From Chloroflexota bacterium (GTDB taxonomy: Bacteria; Chloroflexota; Anaerolineae; Aggregatilineales; Phototrophicaceae): a stretch of DNA of 53,009 bases. The position numbers were made by a program, and so were the translations under genes. The stretch covers positions 1 to 53,009 of the forward strand of contig WTGN01000087.1 in assembly GCA_011523545.1 (NCBI GenBank), in the 5' to 3' direction. Position 1 is the first letter of the stretch, and each line of letters begins with the position of its first letter. The notes beneath the pieces are model-generated. The model was not told the origin of the DNA. It was given only the letters and a program-made list of their open reading frames with translations, and ran no database searches. This document shows positions 42,626-50,534 of the stretch, in pieces.

Positions 42626-42716
42626 CAACGAGCATTCGCGGACGACTGTCGATTTTATTTGTCCGATTCGCTTATCGCAATAAAATTGATGGTGAAACCA
42701 AGCGAAGCACTGGCAA

Positions 42717-43877
42717 ATGAAGGCCGACGAATCAGCCCAATCGCACGTGATAGAGGGGCATTTTCTGCGCGCGGAGGCGCAGCGCGCTCGACGCTATACC
42801 CTTCCGCTGTTGATTGTCGCCTGCGTATTGGCCGCGGCGGCAGTTGGTCTGCGCGCTCCGCTACTTGCCGTTGCCGCAATCGCTGTGGGCGCAGCGGCTT
42901 TGCTCTTCGCCGCCCGCCGACGCCAGCCCAAGCTGGTGACAGTCGGCCTCGCCGACGCTGTCTTCCGCGTCTACGGTGACGGCTATGACTTGCTGCTTGC
43001 GGCGCCATTCCGCTACAAGACCGGCGTCGAGAGAATCTTGGCCACTGAACAGCAGGACGAGCGCTGTTTCGTCCGCATGGTTATTGATGTGCATGGCAAG
43101 CCGCTCGTGCTTGAAGAGCAAGTGCCGGCCGGCTACTATCCGCCACAGCTGGATGAAATCGTCGGCAAAGCGAGCGCGCTCGGCGTCGCCGAGTTAACCA
43201 GCCTCAGCCCCTACCCCGGGGCGCTTTGGTCTCTCATTGAAGCATTGGAGTCTCTGACAGAGGCGGAGCCCGCCGCCAAACTCGAAGAAAATGTGGAGAG
43301 CTTGTATCGCATCGGCAGACAGCAATTGGCCGACGAAGATTATCACGAGGCCATAGAAACATTCAGCGCGCTTATTCGAATGCGGCCTGATTCGGCGGCC
43401 GCTTATTACAGCCGCGGTTCAGCCCGTTATCATGCGCGCGCCGACCTCGACCGAGCCGTCAACGACCTGACAACCGCGCTGCGTCTTGAGCCGCATCAGT
43501 ACAAGGCATACCGTATGCGAGGCTTGGCGCGGGCGCAGCAGGGCGATTGGGCCGGGCTACGCGATGACTGTTCCCTGGCGCTGAAGTATTACCCCAACAG
43601 CGCTGAACTTCACAATCTGCGCGGGACAGCCTGCTACCGTCTGCAAGACTTCGCCGCGGCGCTGGCCAGCTTCGAAGAGGCGGTCCGCCTTGACGCCAAC
43701 CGGCATGAATCCTACTACAATCGCGGGCTGGCCAAGCAGCGTCAGGGCAAGCTGGCGGAGGCGATTGAAGATTTCCAGCACGCGCTTAATCTGAATCCCG
43801 CCTTTGTCGAGGGGCAACGCAATCTGCAAGCCTCGCGGCGGCAACTGGCGCGCCGTCAGTCCAAGTCGCCGTCTTGA
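42717..43877 (+). CDS. TPR-repeat membrane protein
   Basis: 386 aa protein. Two closely spaced hydrophobic helices lie at about residues 27-65, followed by a domain of about 110 residues of unknown type and then at least four tetratricopeptide repeats (about 200-370), such as AIETFSALIRMRPDSAAAYY and ALASFEEAVRLDANRHESYY. The repeats probably face the cytoplasm as a protein-binding scaffold; the partner is unknown. The ATG at 42717 has no clear Shine-Dalgarno. It is convergent with the methyltransferase gene. Confidence 0.85.
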   Translation: MKADESAQSHVIEGHFLRAEAQRARRYTLPLLIVACVLAAAAVGLRAPLLAVAAIAVGAAALLFAARRRQPKLVTVGLADAVFRVYGDGYDLLLAAPFRYKTGVERILATEQQDERCFVRMVIDVHGKPLVLEEQVPAGYYPPQLDEIVGKASALGVAELTSLSPYPGALWSLIEALESLTEAEPAAKLEENVESLYRIGRQQLADEDYHEAIETFSALIRMRPDSAAAYYSRGSARYHARADLDRAVNDLTTALRLEPHQYKAYRMRGLARAQQGDWAGLRDDCSLALKYYPNSAELHNLRGTACYRLQDFAAALASFEEAVRLDANRHESYYNRGLAKQRQGKLAEAIEDFQHALNLNPAFVEGQRNLQASRRQLARRQSKSPS

Positions 43878-43951
43878 GCCAGACTCTTAAAATCTCATTT
43901 CCAAACCGTCTCGCAGGTCAGGGAAGCATTATCCCGCTGAGATATTGTCGA

Positions 43952-44650
43952 TTATGCGCGTCGGGCTAGATAGCGAGCTATTGAGCGCAAGGTGACGCGC
44001 CGGCGGGGAATCCGGCGTACTGGCTTGGGCGACTTTGCCATTGGCGCGAGCTTTTTCATCAGCGCGAGTCCTGTACTGCCGTAGTGGATTTCCAGCAGCA
44101 AATCGTCTTCGTTGGCGTAAAAGAAGTCCATCACCACACGACTAATGGCGCGCCATGCCACTTCGCGGTTTGCATCGTCCTTCCTCTGTCCGCACAAGTA
44201 GGGACCTGGATCTACATCGTCAAACGCCAGCCAGCCTCCCTGCTTCACCAAGGGGTACCAGAGCTCCAAAAGTCGAGCGACATGTTTTGCGGCGTGCAGG
44301 CTGTCGATGTAAATCAAGTCGATGCCAGACTTCAGGATCGGCGCCTGCCGCAGTATGTACTCCTGCTCGGTGTCGTCGGTCTGCAGAAAGGTCCAACAGT
44401 CCGATACAATCGCATCTGAGCAGTCTTCAATGTCCAAGGATATTAACTTGCCGCCGTTAATTTCGAGGGCATGCGCCAGAACGCCGGTTGACCAGCCCTC
44501 GTTTACGCCGCATTCCAAAACCACCGGCGCGTCAAGGTGGCGTACACGTTGATGCAACTCCATCAATTGCGAAGCCACTTTTCCCAACACGCCTGGTCCG
44601 CCGTCTGCATCGAATACCGATTGCAGGTCAAAATATCTGGTGTCGACCAT
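43952..44650 (-). CDS. Class I SAM-dependent methyltransferase (Methyltransf_24/CmcI-like)
   Basis: 232 aa protein with a Rossmann core: VVLECGVNEGWSTGVLA as motif I, LISLDIED as motif II, and DLIYIDSLHAAKHV followed by GGWLAFDDVDPGPY. This resembles cephalosporin hydroxylase/CmcI and Methyltransf_24 proteins that modify sugars. The last 30 residues are very basic. I use ATG 44650, 14 bases after the arsC stop; ATG 44680 would overlap arsC. It is the last gene of the modA-modB-arsC set. Confidence 0.8.
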   Translation of the reverse strand: MVDTRYFDLQSVFDADGGPGVLGKVASQLMELHQRVRHLDAPVVLECGVNEGWSTGVLAHALEINGGKLISLDIEDCSDAIVSDCWTFLQTDDTEQEYILRQAPILKSGIDLIYIDSLHAAKHVARLLELWYPLVKQGGWLAFDDVDPGPYLCGQRKDDANREVAWRAISRVVMDFFYANEDDLLLEIHYGSTGLALMKKLAPMAKSPKPVRRIPRRRVTLRSIARYLARRA

Positions 44651-44663
44651 GCTTAACCCCGCC

Positions 44664-45095
44664 TCATCTTTGCCGCTCATGGGATCTAAGCCAGTCCCTT
44701 AATTTCTTCTCCAAACCATCGCGGACGGCAATGAACGCCTTCAAGACGGTGGCCTCATCACCGGTAGCGGCAGCGGGATCGGCGAAGCTCCAGTGAATGC
44801 GCCGCGCGCGCCCCGGGAACAGCGGGCAGCTCTCCGCCGCGCTGTCGCATACGGTAATCACATAATCAAATTCGCATCCAAGGTAGCGCTCGAGATGATC
44901 CGAGCGCTGACCGGAGATATCGATGCCGCGCTCTCGCATGGCATGTATCGCAAAGGGGTTGACGCTTGAAGGCGCCCGGCCCGCGCTGAAAACATCAACC
45001 TGATCCGCGGCCAGATGGCGGAGCAAGCCCTCCCCCATTTGCGAGCGGGCGGAATTGGCTGTACATAGAATCAAAACCTGCAACTTGTCTGACAA
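44664..45095 (-). CDS. arsC: Arsenate reductase, low molecular weight phosphatase type
   Basis: 143 aa protein of the LMW protein tyrosine phosphatase/thioredoxin-type ArsC family. The phosphate-loop CTANSARS is at the N-terminus and the later cysteine in TVCDSAAESCP matches the redox relay of ArsC. Arsenate reduction is likely, but a phosphotyrosine phosphatase cannot be ruled out. The start is TTG 45095 with AAGGAG nine bases upstream. It follows modB by 52 bases, with no ars transporter or regulator nearby. Confidence 0.87.
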   Translation of the reverse strand: MSDKLQVLILCTANSARSQMGEGLLRHLAADQVDVFSAGRAPSSVNPFAIHAMRERGIDISGQRSDHLERYLGCEFDYVITVCDSAAESCPLFPGRARRIHWSFADPAAATGDEATVLKAFIAVRDGLEKKLRDWLRSHERQR

Positions 45096-45147
45096 GGATT
45101 GATGCTCCTTGACTGTTAGTTTCAGACGAACGGCGCCTCATGCCGCG

Positions 45148-45951
45148 TCAATCAATCACCTCCTGGGCGCGCGCCAGCCACTGCGACAGCGACAGCGCGA
45201 TCAGGGCAAGCACTATCAATATCAGGCCGGTCCAGATGGCCGCGTCGATATCACGCTCGAAGACGCTGTAGACCAGCAACGGCATGGTCTGCGTCTTGCC
45301 CTGCAAATTGCCCGCGAAGAGAATGGTCGCCCCGAATTCGCCCAGGGCCCGCGCCCAACTGAGGATCATGCCGGCGAAGAGCGCGCGCCAGGCGATTGGC
45401 AACGTGATATACCAAAACATCAGCCAGCCAAAGGCGCCGTCAACGCGGGCAGCGTCCTCGACTTCGGCGGCAATGCTGGAGAAACCCACTTGCGCCGACC
45501 GAATGTAAAAGGGCGCCGAAATGAAGAACTGCGCCAGGATCACCGCGATGATGGAAAAGGGAATGATGATGCCCGCCTCAGCCAGGAGGGAGCCGATGGC
45601 GCCGCGCCGGCCAAAGGTGAGCAGCAGCGCCAACCCGGCGACGGCCGGCGGCATGACGATCGGCAGCTCGATGAACAGGCTGACCAGGCGCTTGCCTCTG
45701 AACTCATGCCGCGAGAGAACATAGGCGAGCGGCGTGCCCAGAAGCGCGGCCAGGCACACGACCGCCAGCGTCGATACAGAACTTAGCGCCGCCGCCGACA
45801 GAATAGTCGCCGAATCCGGCAAGCCAGCCCAGGCCTGCGAACGAAGGCCGCTTATCAGCAGAACAAATACAGGAGCTGACAGCAGCAAAAAGGCAAAGGA
45901 GCTGACAGCGTAAATCAGGAGCTTATCAGTCTTCAATTGACGCCGCTTCAC
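45148..45951 (-). CDS. modB: Molybdate ABC transporter permease
   Basis: 267 aa inner membrane permease with five or six transmembrane helices and the binding-protein-dependent transport signature EDAARVDGAFGWLMF...LPIAWRALFAGMILSWARALGEFGAT, which couples to the ATPase. The RALGEFGAT motif is typical of ModB/CysT permeases. GTG start overlapping the modA stop by 26 bases, with AGGA six bases upstream. The usual ATPase ModC is missing from the operon. Confidence 0.92.
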   Translation of the reverse strand: MKRRQLKTDKLLIYAVSSFAFLLLSAPVFVLLISGLRSQAWAGLPDSATILSAAALSSVSTLAVVCLAALLGTPLAYVLSRHEFRGKRLVSLFIELPIVMPPAVAGLALLLTFGRRGAIGSLLAEAGIIIPFSIIAVILAQFFISAPFYIRSAQVGFSSIAAEVEDAARVDGAFGWLMFWYITLPIAWRALFAGMILSWARALGEFGATILFAGNLQGKTQTMPLLVYSVFERDIDAAIWTGLILIVLALIALSLSQWLARAQEVID

Positions 45952-46825
45952 AGTCTATCCTGATGGTGTCGCCGATGTCCGAGAATTCGAGCGCGGGTTC
46001 CGCTGCCGCTTCGTCCGCTTGATCGTCGTCCAGCCTGGCCGGCCAGCAAAATCCATTGGCTTCCAGGATTGCCAGCGCCTCATCCGAAAGGACGAAGCGC
46101 ATAAATCGCTCAGCCAGGCTCGGTTCCGCCGTGTCAAGCAAGGGCGCGATTGGATAAGACGCCAGTTGATTGTGCTGCTCGGCAATCGGCATGCTGATGA
46201 GCTGATCGGCGACATCGCCCAAAGCGTCCGACTGATAAACAATCCCGGCATCGGCCTCGCCCAGCGCGATCCGCGCGACGACCTGCCTTACATTGCTCTC
46301 CTCGGAAACCAGATTGCGCAGTACGCCGTCCGTAAAGCTGTCGCCCCGTTCGGCACTGTAGGAAGCGAGCATGGCGTCGGTGTAGGCGCGTATCGGCGTC
46401 CCTTCTGCCGCCAGGACCAGCAAGATATTGTCCTGCATCAAATCATCCAGCGAGTGGATTTTTGCCGGATTGCCAGCCGGAACAATCAGCGCCAGCCGAT
46501 TGTGAGCGAAGACTTCCACATCCGTTTGCGCCACGCGGCCGCTTTCCACCGCCACTTGCATCTGCAATTCATTGGCGCTGGCGAAGACATCGGCCGGCGC
46601 TCCCGCTGTGAGCTGCGCCGCCAGCGTCGCGGAATTGGCGAAGTTCAGCAGAATTGCCACATCCGGGTGGGTCTCGACGAATGCGCCGCGCATCGCTTCA
46701 AACACATCGGTAAGCGACGTCGCCGCATACACGATTAAACTGCCGCTCAGATCGTCCTGGGCGCTCGAATTGGCAAAGCAGACGTGCAAGAGCAAAAGCA
46801 ACGGAACAAGTGCGTGTAGGCGCAT
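45926..46825 (-). CDS. modA: Molybdate ABC transporter substrate-binding protein
   Basis: 299 aa exported binding protein. The signal peptide is MRLHALVPLLLLLHVCFAN-type; Cys17 is not in a good lipobox. The mature part begins with GSLIVYAATSLTDVFEAM and includes FANSATLAAQL and GAPADVFASAN, which hold the anion, as in ModA. The C-terminus carries an acidic tail of about 40 residues after FCWPARL that is longer than usual. ATG 46825 has AGGAG six bases upstream; the frame is open further back to 46981 but without that site. It is divergent from the SH3 protein gene. Confidence 0.92.
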   Translation of the reverse strand: MRLHALVPLLLLLHVCFANSSAQDDLSGSLIVYAATSLTDVFEAMRGAFVETHPDVAILLNFANSATLAAQLTAGAPADVFASANELQMQVAVESGRVAQTDVEVFAHNRLALIVPAGNPAKIHSLDDLMQDNILLVLAAEGTPIRAYTDAMLASYSAERGDSFTDGVLRNLVSEESNVRQVVARIALGEADAGIVYQSDALGDVADQLISMPIAEQHNQLASYPIAPLLDTAEPSLAERFMRFVLSDEALAILEANGFCWPARLDDDQADEAAAEPALEFSDIGDTIRIDCEAASIED

Positions 46826-47036
46826 CGCCGTCTCCTGACTTTGAGGTCGAATCTTAAGCCAAGACCAGAATAATTCAAGCGTGCGCGCGGGGCGCCGCGG
46901 CGTCGGTCGCCCGTCCATGCGCAATCGGCAGGCCAATCCCATGCCTGGCATACGATCGTCCGACGCTATCATTGCGTTCAATGGCAGCCGGCGGTTTATA
47001 CGCTATGTTATGGAGGAAGCTGCTTGTGAGGACAGC

Positions 47037-47660
47037 ATGAGTTACGGCCAGCGGTCGGGACCTCCTTCATGGTTCGTCATCCTACTTGGCGTCGCCATCG
47101 TTTTTGGTCTCTATTATCTGTGGTTTGGCTTGCGCAATTATATGTCCACCGGCCTCAGCGTCGCCGAATCCACGCAGCAGGCGATCGTGCGCAATACGGC
47201 GACCGCTGTACGCATCCTGGAGTTTGAGGTCAACGCGCCGACGCCATTGCCGAGCTTAACGCCGATACCGCCCTGCCAGGAGTTCGCCGTACGCGTGCGT
47301 GAAGCGATCGTGCGTTCCGAACCGAGCACCGAAAGCAGAATCGTGGAAGCGCTCAAGGAGGGCGCAACCGTCTGCGTGATCGCCGCCCTGCCCAATACCA
47401 ACTGGTACTTGATTGACGAGAACCCTTTGACGCGCCGGCTTGACAAGGTTTACATGCACCGAGACATCATCTACGCGCTCAACCCAACGCCAAGCCCCAC
47501 AGACACCTTGACGCCAACGCATACCGACACCACGACGCTAACATTCACGCCGCGCCCCCGTTTGACGCGAGCCCTGGCGACAGCAACAGTCCACAAAAGG
47601 CCGCCACCCGCCACCGCCGCCTTCACGCCATCCCCCTTGCCGCCGAGCATCAGCCTGTAA
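47037..47660 (+). CDS. Membrane-anchored SH3-like domain protein
   Basis: 207 aa protein with one N-terminal transmembrane helix (about residues 12-32), a coiled segment, and a bacterial SH3-type domain (about 85-150) with VRVREAIVRSEPSTESRIVEALKEGATVCVIA and NTNWYLI. A Pro/Thr-rich, disordered tail of about 60 residues follows, which suggests an external location. No catalytic domain is present. The start at ATG 47037 has GAGG about six bases upstream; upstream in-frame codons are less likely. The next gene is 38 bases away, so the two may be a unit. Confidence 0.75.
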   Translation: MSYGQRSGPPSWFVILLGVAIVFGLYYLWFGLRNYMSTGLSVAESTQQAIVRNTATAVRILEFEVNAPTPLPSLTPIPPCQEFAVRVREAIVRSEPSTESRIVEALKEGATVCVIAALPNTNWYLIDENPLTRRLDKVYMHRDIIYALNPTPSPTDTLTPTHTDTTTLTFTPRPRLTRALATATVHKRPPPATAAFTPSPLPPSISL

Positions 47661-47698
47661 CTTGCGGGAAAGCCCGCTTCGACTATACTGATTTCTGT

Positions 47699-48976
47699 GT
47701 GTCATTGTCGCGCATGCGCAGAGCCGCGCCGCGAAAGGAAACGGGTTTGGCCGCCATTATTCAGGTTGCTGTTGGCATCGTTTTCGTCTTCATCTTGCTC
47801 AGCATCGTCGTCACCGAGGTCAACTCGCTGATCGCCCGGGCGACGAAGATGCGCGCGAAGACCCTGAGAAGCACGATCAACGCGGTCATAGAAGACCCGA
47901 TCATACGGGCGAAAGTTTATACTCACCCGCTGATTCAGCTTGTCAAGGCCGACCCTATCGCGCCCTCACAACGCATCTCGCGCGCTGAAGCGGAGGATAT
48001 CGCCGGCGGCGCCATCGGCACAGTCGACTTTATCGAGCCGCGCACTTTTGTCGATGTCGTGCTAAACACTATCAAGGCCGAATCCGACCAGCAGCTCTTT
48101 GGCGCCTTGATAAATGTCATAGACGGCATGCCCGCTGGCCGCGAACGGCGCGGTTTGCGCGTGATGGTCAACCGCATTGTTACGACGGGCCATGGCATGA
48201 ATGAACTGAGTGACTCGTTGCGATACGTGCAAGACCGCCACTACCGCAGCGCTCTGAGCGATATCGTCAATCAGATCGACGAAGAAGTCAGCCTGCTTGG
48301 GCTGGAGCCGACAAGGAATGTATCGCTGATGGTGGGCATCAGGCAGATCGAGAGCCCCAACCTGCGCAATACGCTTTCGGCCGTCATGGCCAGCGCCGAC
48401 AACATGGAGGAGGCCCGCGGCAAGCTGGAAACCTGGTACGGTAATTCGATGCAGCGCGCCACTCGCTCTTACGCCGGCAAAATGAAGAATCTTTCGGTTC
48501 TGGTCGCGCTGTGTTTTGCCCTCGCCCTCAATATCGATACCCTGCACATTGCGCGCGCTTTATGGGAAGACCCGGCGCGCCGGGAACAGATCAGCAGCGA
48601 AGCCCGTTATACGGTCCAAGGCGGCGGCTTGCAGACAGATGCGCAAGACGAGGAATATCGAGCCAACCTGGCTGACGATGAAAACTCGCTGGAGGACGCA
48701 ATAGGAACCGGCGCCGCCGTCGCACACCAGCTGCAAGACATCCAGGATCTAAGCCTGCCCATCGGCTGGACCTTCCAAAATGTCAACGATCTGCCGCCCG
48801 GCCATGCCGCGCTCAGCGATCCCAACAATCTGTGGAATTTCTTTCCCGACAATAATCCGGCGGGCTGGCTGGGCCTGTTGGCGGCCAAATTCATCGGCAT
48901 CGCCGCCACCGTGATCGCCGCGGCCCAAGGCGCGCCATTTTGGTTTGGCATCGTGAACAAAATCCTGCGTCGCTGA
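47699..48976 (+). CDS. Conserved membrane protein of unknown function
   Basis: 425 aa protein that I recognise only as a conserved hypothetical type. It has an N-terminal helix (about 20-40), a long soluble region of about 200 residues, a second hydrophobic helix (about 265-282) followed by NIDTLHIARALWEDP, an acidic middle segment, and a C-terminal helix ending APFWFGIVNKILRR. The N-x-DTL-x-IA-x-LW and GAPFWF elements recur in many bacterial hypothetical proteins. The GTG 47699 start lacks a good Shine-Dalgarno; ATG 47714 is an alternative. No function is proposed. Confidence 0.75.
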   Translation: MSLSRMRRAAPRKETGLAAIIQVAVGIVFVFILLSIVVTEVNSLIARATKMRAKTLRSTINAVIEDPIIRAKVYTHPLIQLVKADPIAPSQRISRAEAEDIAGGAIGTVDFIEPRTFVDVVLNTIKAESDQQLFGALINVIDGMPAGRERRGLRVMVNRIVTTGHGMNELSDSLRYVQDRHYRSALSDIVNQIDEEVSLLGLEPTRNVSLMVGIRQIESPNLRNTLSAVMASADNMEEARGKLETWYGNSMQRATRSYAGKMKNLSVLVALCFALALNIDTLHIARALWEDPARREQISSEARYTVQGGGLQTDAQDEEYRANLADDENSLEDAIGTGAAVAHQLQDIQDLSLPIGWTFQNVNDLPPGHAALSDPNNLWNFFPDNNPAGWLGLLAAKFIGIAATVIAAAQGAPFWFGIVNKILRR

Positions 48977-49109
48977 TGCTTTCGCTGCCGCCATCAGTAT
49001 CATTGACGCTAGCGTTGCGTCCCCCGCTATCCAGCATACTCGCATCCAGGCAGGTCAGGCGCGCTTCGGGCTGAGGTCTGGGCGTTGGCGCCGGGCATAA
49101 TGCGGAAGT

Positions 49110-49160
49110 TAGCCGGCATGTTTTCTGGTGGAATCCGCACACTTCCAAGCCGGCTATTTT
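49110..49160 (+). terminator. Possible weak terminator behind the upstream membrane protein gene
   Basis: TAGCCGGC (49110-49117) and GCCGGCTA (49149-49156) can pair, with four T directly after. The 31-base loop makes it a weak candidate, though its position just before the sigma promoter is sensible. Confidence 0.35.
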
Positions 49161-49175
49161 GTAAGATTTTGTCAG

Positions 49176-49205
49176 TTGACATATGCCTACGAGTTCGCTC
49201 AAAAT
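49176..49205 (+). promoter_or_regulatory. Promoter of the sigma factor gene
   Basis: A consensus TTGACA (49176-49181) is followed after 18 bases by CAAAAT (49200-49205), which matches four of six positions of the -10 consensus. The start codon at 49283 lies about 70 bases downstream. Confidence 0.55.
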
Positions 49206-49282
49206 AAGATTCACAGAGACCCTATACTTCGCGCCCCAAAATAGAAATTAGTCTTATTCACCCAACAAGTAGAGGTCCTATA

Positions 49283-50452
49283 GTGATTCAAGCACTCGTT
49301 GCGCTTGCTGAGAAACGCGGTTTTGTAACTTACGAACAAATTGTAGAAGCACTGGATGACGACGGGGAAGACAGAGTCGCCCTGCGAAACATCCTGTTTG
49401 AATTGGAAGAGCTGGGCATTGAGCTGCGTAACGAGGCGGAAAACGCCCAGCGGAAAGACGCCGCCGAGCTGATTGAGCAGGAATTCGAAAACCGCGATTC
49501 CTTGCCGGGCCGCATCGTAGCCGACATCAGCGCCATTCCGTCCGACGACCCGGTCGGGCTTTATTTTCGCCAGATGGCGCAGGAACCCCTGCTGACAGCG
49601 GCGGATGAAATTGACCTGGCAAAACGCATCGAGCGCGGCTTCAAAGCGCGCGGCAGGCTGGACAACCCCGATGTTTTGCAGAAGAGCGATCGCTGGCGCC
49701 GCCATCTGCGCCGGCTGGTCTTTGACGGTCAATGCGCCCGCGAGCACCTCGGCCGCGCCAATACGCGCCTCGTCGTCAGCATAGCCAAGCGTTATATGGG
49801 CCAGGGCCTGCCCTTTCCGGATTTGATCCAGGAGGGCAATGTTGGCTTGATGCGCGCCGTTGACAAATACGATTATTCACGCGGCAATCGATTCAGCACC
49901 TACGCCACCTGGTGGATCCGCCAAGCGATAACGCGCGCCCTGGCGCAAAAGACACGAACCATTCGCATACCGCTGCACATGACTGAGCGTATCCGTCAAA
50001 TGTACCGCGCCGCCCAGGATCTGGAGCAGACGCTGGGGCGCCGCCCGACCGCGGAGGAAATAGCCGGGGCGATGGAGGTGGCGGCCGATGCGGTGCGCGC
50101 CATGATGGATGCCAGCCAGCATGCTATCGCCCTGGAACGGCCGGTGGGCGACGATGGCGATAGTGAATTCGGCGACTTCATCGAAGATCAAGATTCTATC
50201 AGCCCGGTGGATTCCGCCACGCAGAATTTGTTGGAAGAGACCATTGAAGAAGTGCTGGCCGAGCTGACGCCGCGGCAAAGCCACATCCTGAGGTTGCGTT
50301 TTGGCTTGGGCGGCGGCGAACCGCATACGCTGGAAGAGATCGCCAACAAATTCGGCCTGAGCCGCGAGCGGATCCGGCAGTTGGAAAAGGAAGCGCTTCG
50401 GCGTCTGCGTCATCCGCAATTGGCTCACAATTTGCGCGATTATCTGGCATAA
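49283..50452 (+). CDS. sigA: RNA polymerase sigma-70 factor, RpoD/SigA type
   Basis: 389 aa primary-type sigma factor. Residues 1-60 resemble a region 1.1 fold, region 1.2 is DPVGLYFRQMAQEPLL, and region 2 carries ANTRLVVSIAKRY, LPFPDLIQEGNVGLMRAV and FSTYATWWIRQAI for core binding and -10 recognition. Region 3 starts at PLHMTERI, and region 4 ends with the helix-turn-helix LEEIANKFGLSRERIRQLE for -35 recognition. The short non-conserved region is typical of compact primary or group 2 sigma factors. GTG start with AGAGG upstream. A terminator follows. Confidence 0.93.
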   Translation: MIQALVALAEKRGFVTYEQIVEALDDDGEDRVALRNILFELEELGIELRNEAENAQRKDAAELIEQEFENRDSLPGRIVADISAIPSDDPVGLYFRQMAQEPLLTAADEIDLAKRIERGFKARGRLDNPDVLQKSDRWRRHLRRLVFDGQCAREHLGRANTRLVVSIAKRYMGQGLPFPDLIQEGNVGLMRAVDKYDYSRGNRFSTYATWWIRQAITRALAQKTRTIRIPLHMTERIRQMYRAAQDLEQTLGRRPTAEEIAGAMEVAADAVRAMMDASQHAIALERPVGDDGDSEFGDFIEDQDSISPVDSATQNLLEETIEEVLAELTPRQSHILRLRFGLGGGEPHTLEEIANKFGLSRERIRQLEKEALRRLRHPQLAHNLRDYLA

Positions 50453-50478
50453 TCTACGTTCACGCAGACCGTAAACGC

Positions 50479-50514
50479 GAGCGGACCAAGGTCAATCTTG
50501 GGTCGGCTCTTTTT
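50479..50514 (+). terminator. Intrinsic terminator behind the sigma factor gene
   Basis: GAGC (50479-50482) pairs with GCTC (50506-50509), and inside it GACCAAG pairs with CTTG-GTC with one bulged base, giving a long stem with a six-base loop followed by five T (50510-50514). It lies just before the Shine-Dalgarno of the aminotransferase, so it might also act as an attenuator for that gene. Confidence 0.7.
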
Positions 50515-50534
50515 GTATAAGGAGACACATAAAC

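Larger units (their letters stand above)
48977..49282. other. Non-coding leader region of the sigma factor gene
   Basis: A gap of about 300 bases without a gene. It holds an eight-base inverted repeat, TAGCCGGC (49110-49117) with GCCGGCTA (49149-49156), followed by TTTTG, and the promoter at 49176-49205. I see nothing else. Confidence 0.5.

Noticed and set aside
46826..47036. Possible molybdenum cofactor riboswitch or ModE site upstream of modA
   Set aside because: I could not find the conserved core of the Moco RNA motif or a ModE-like palindrome in this 211-base gap.
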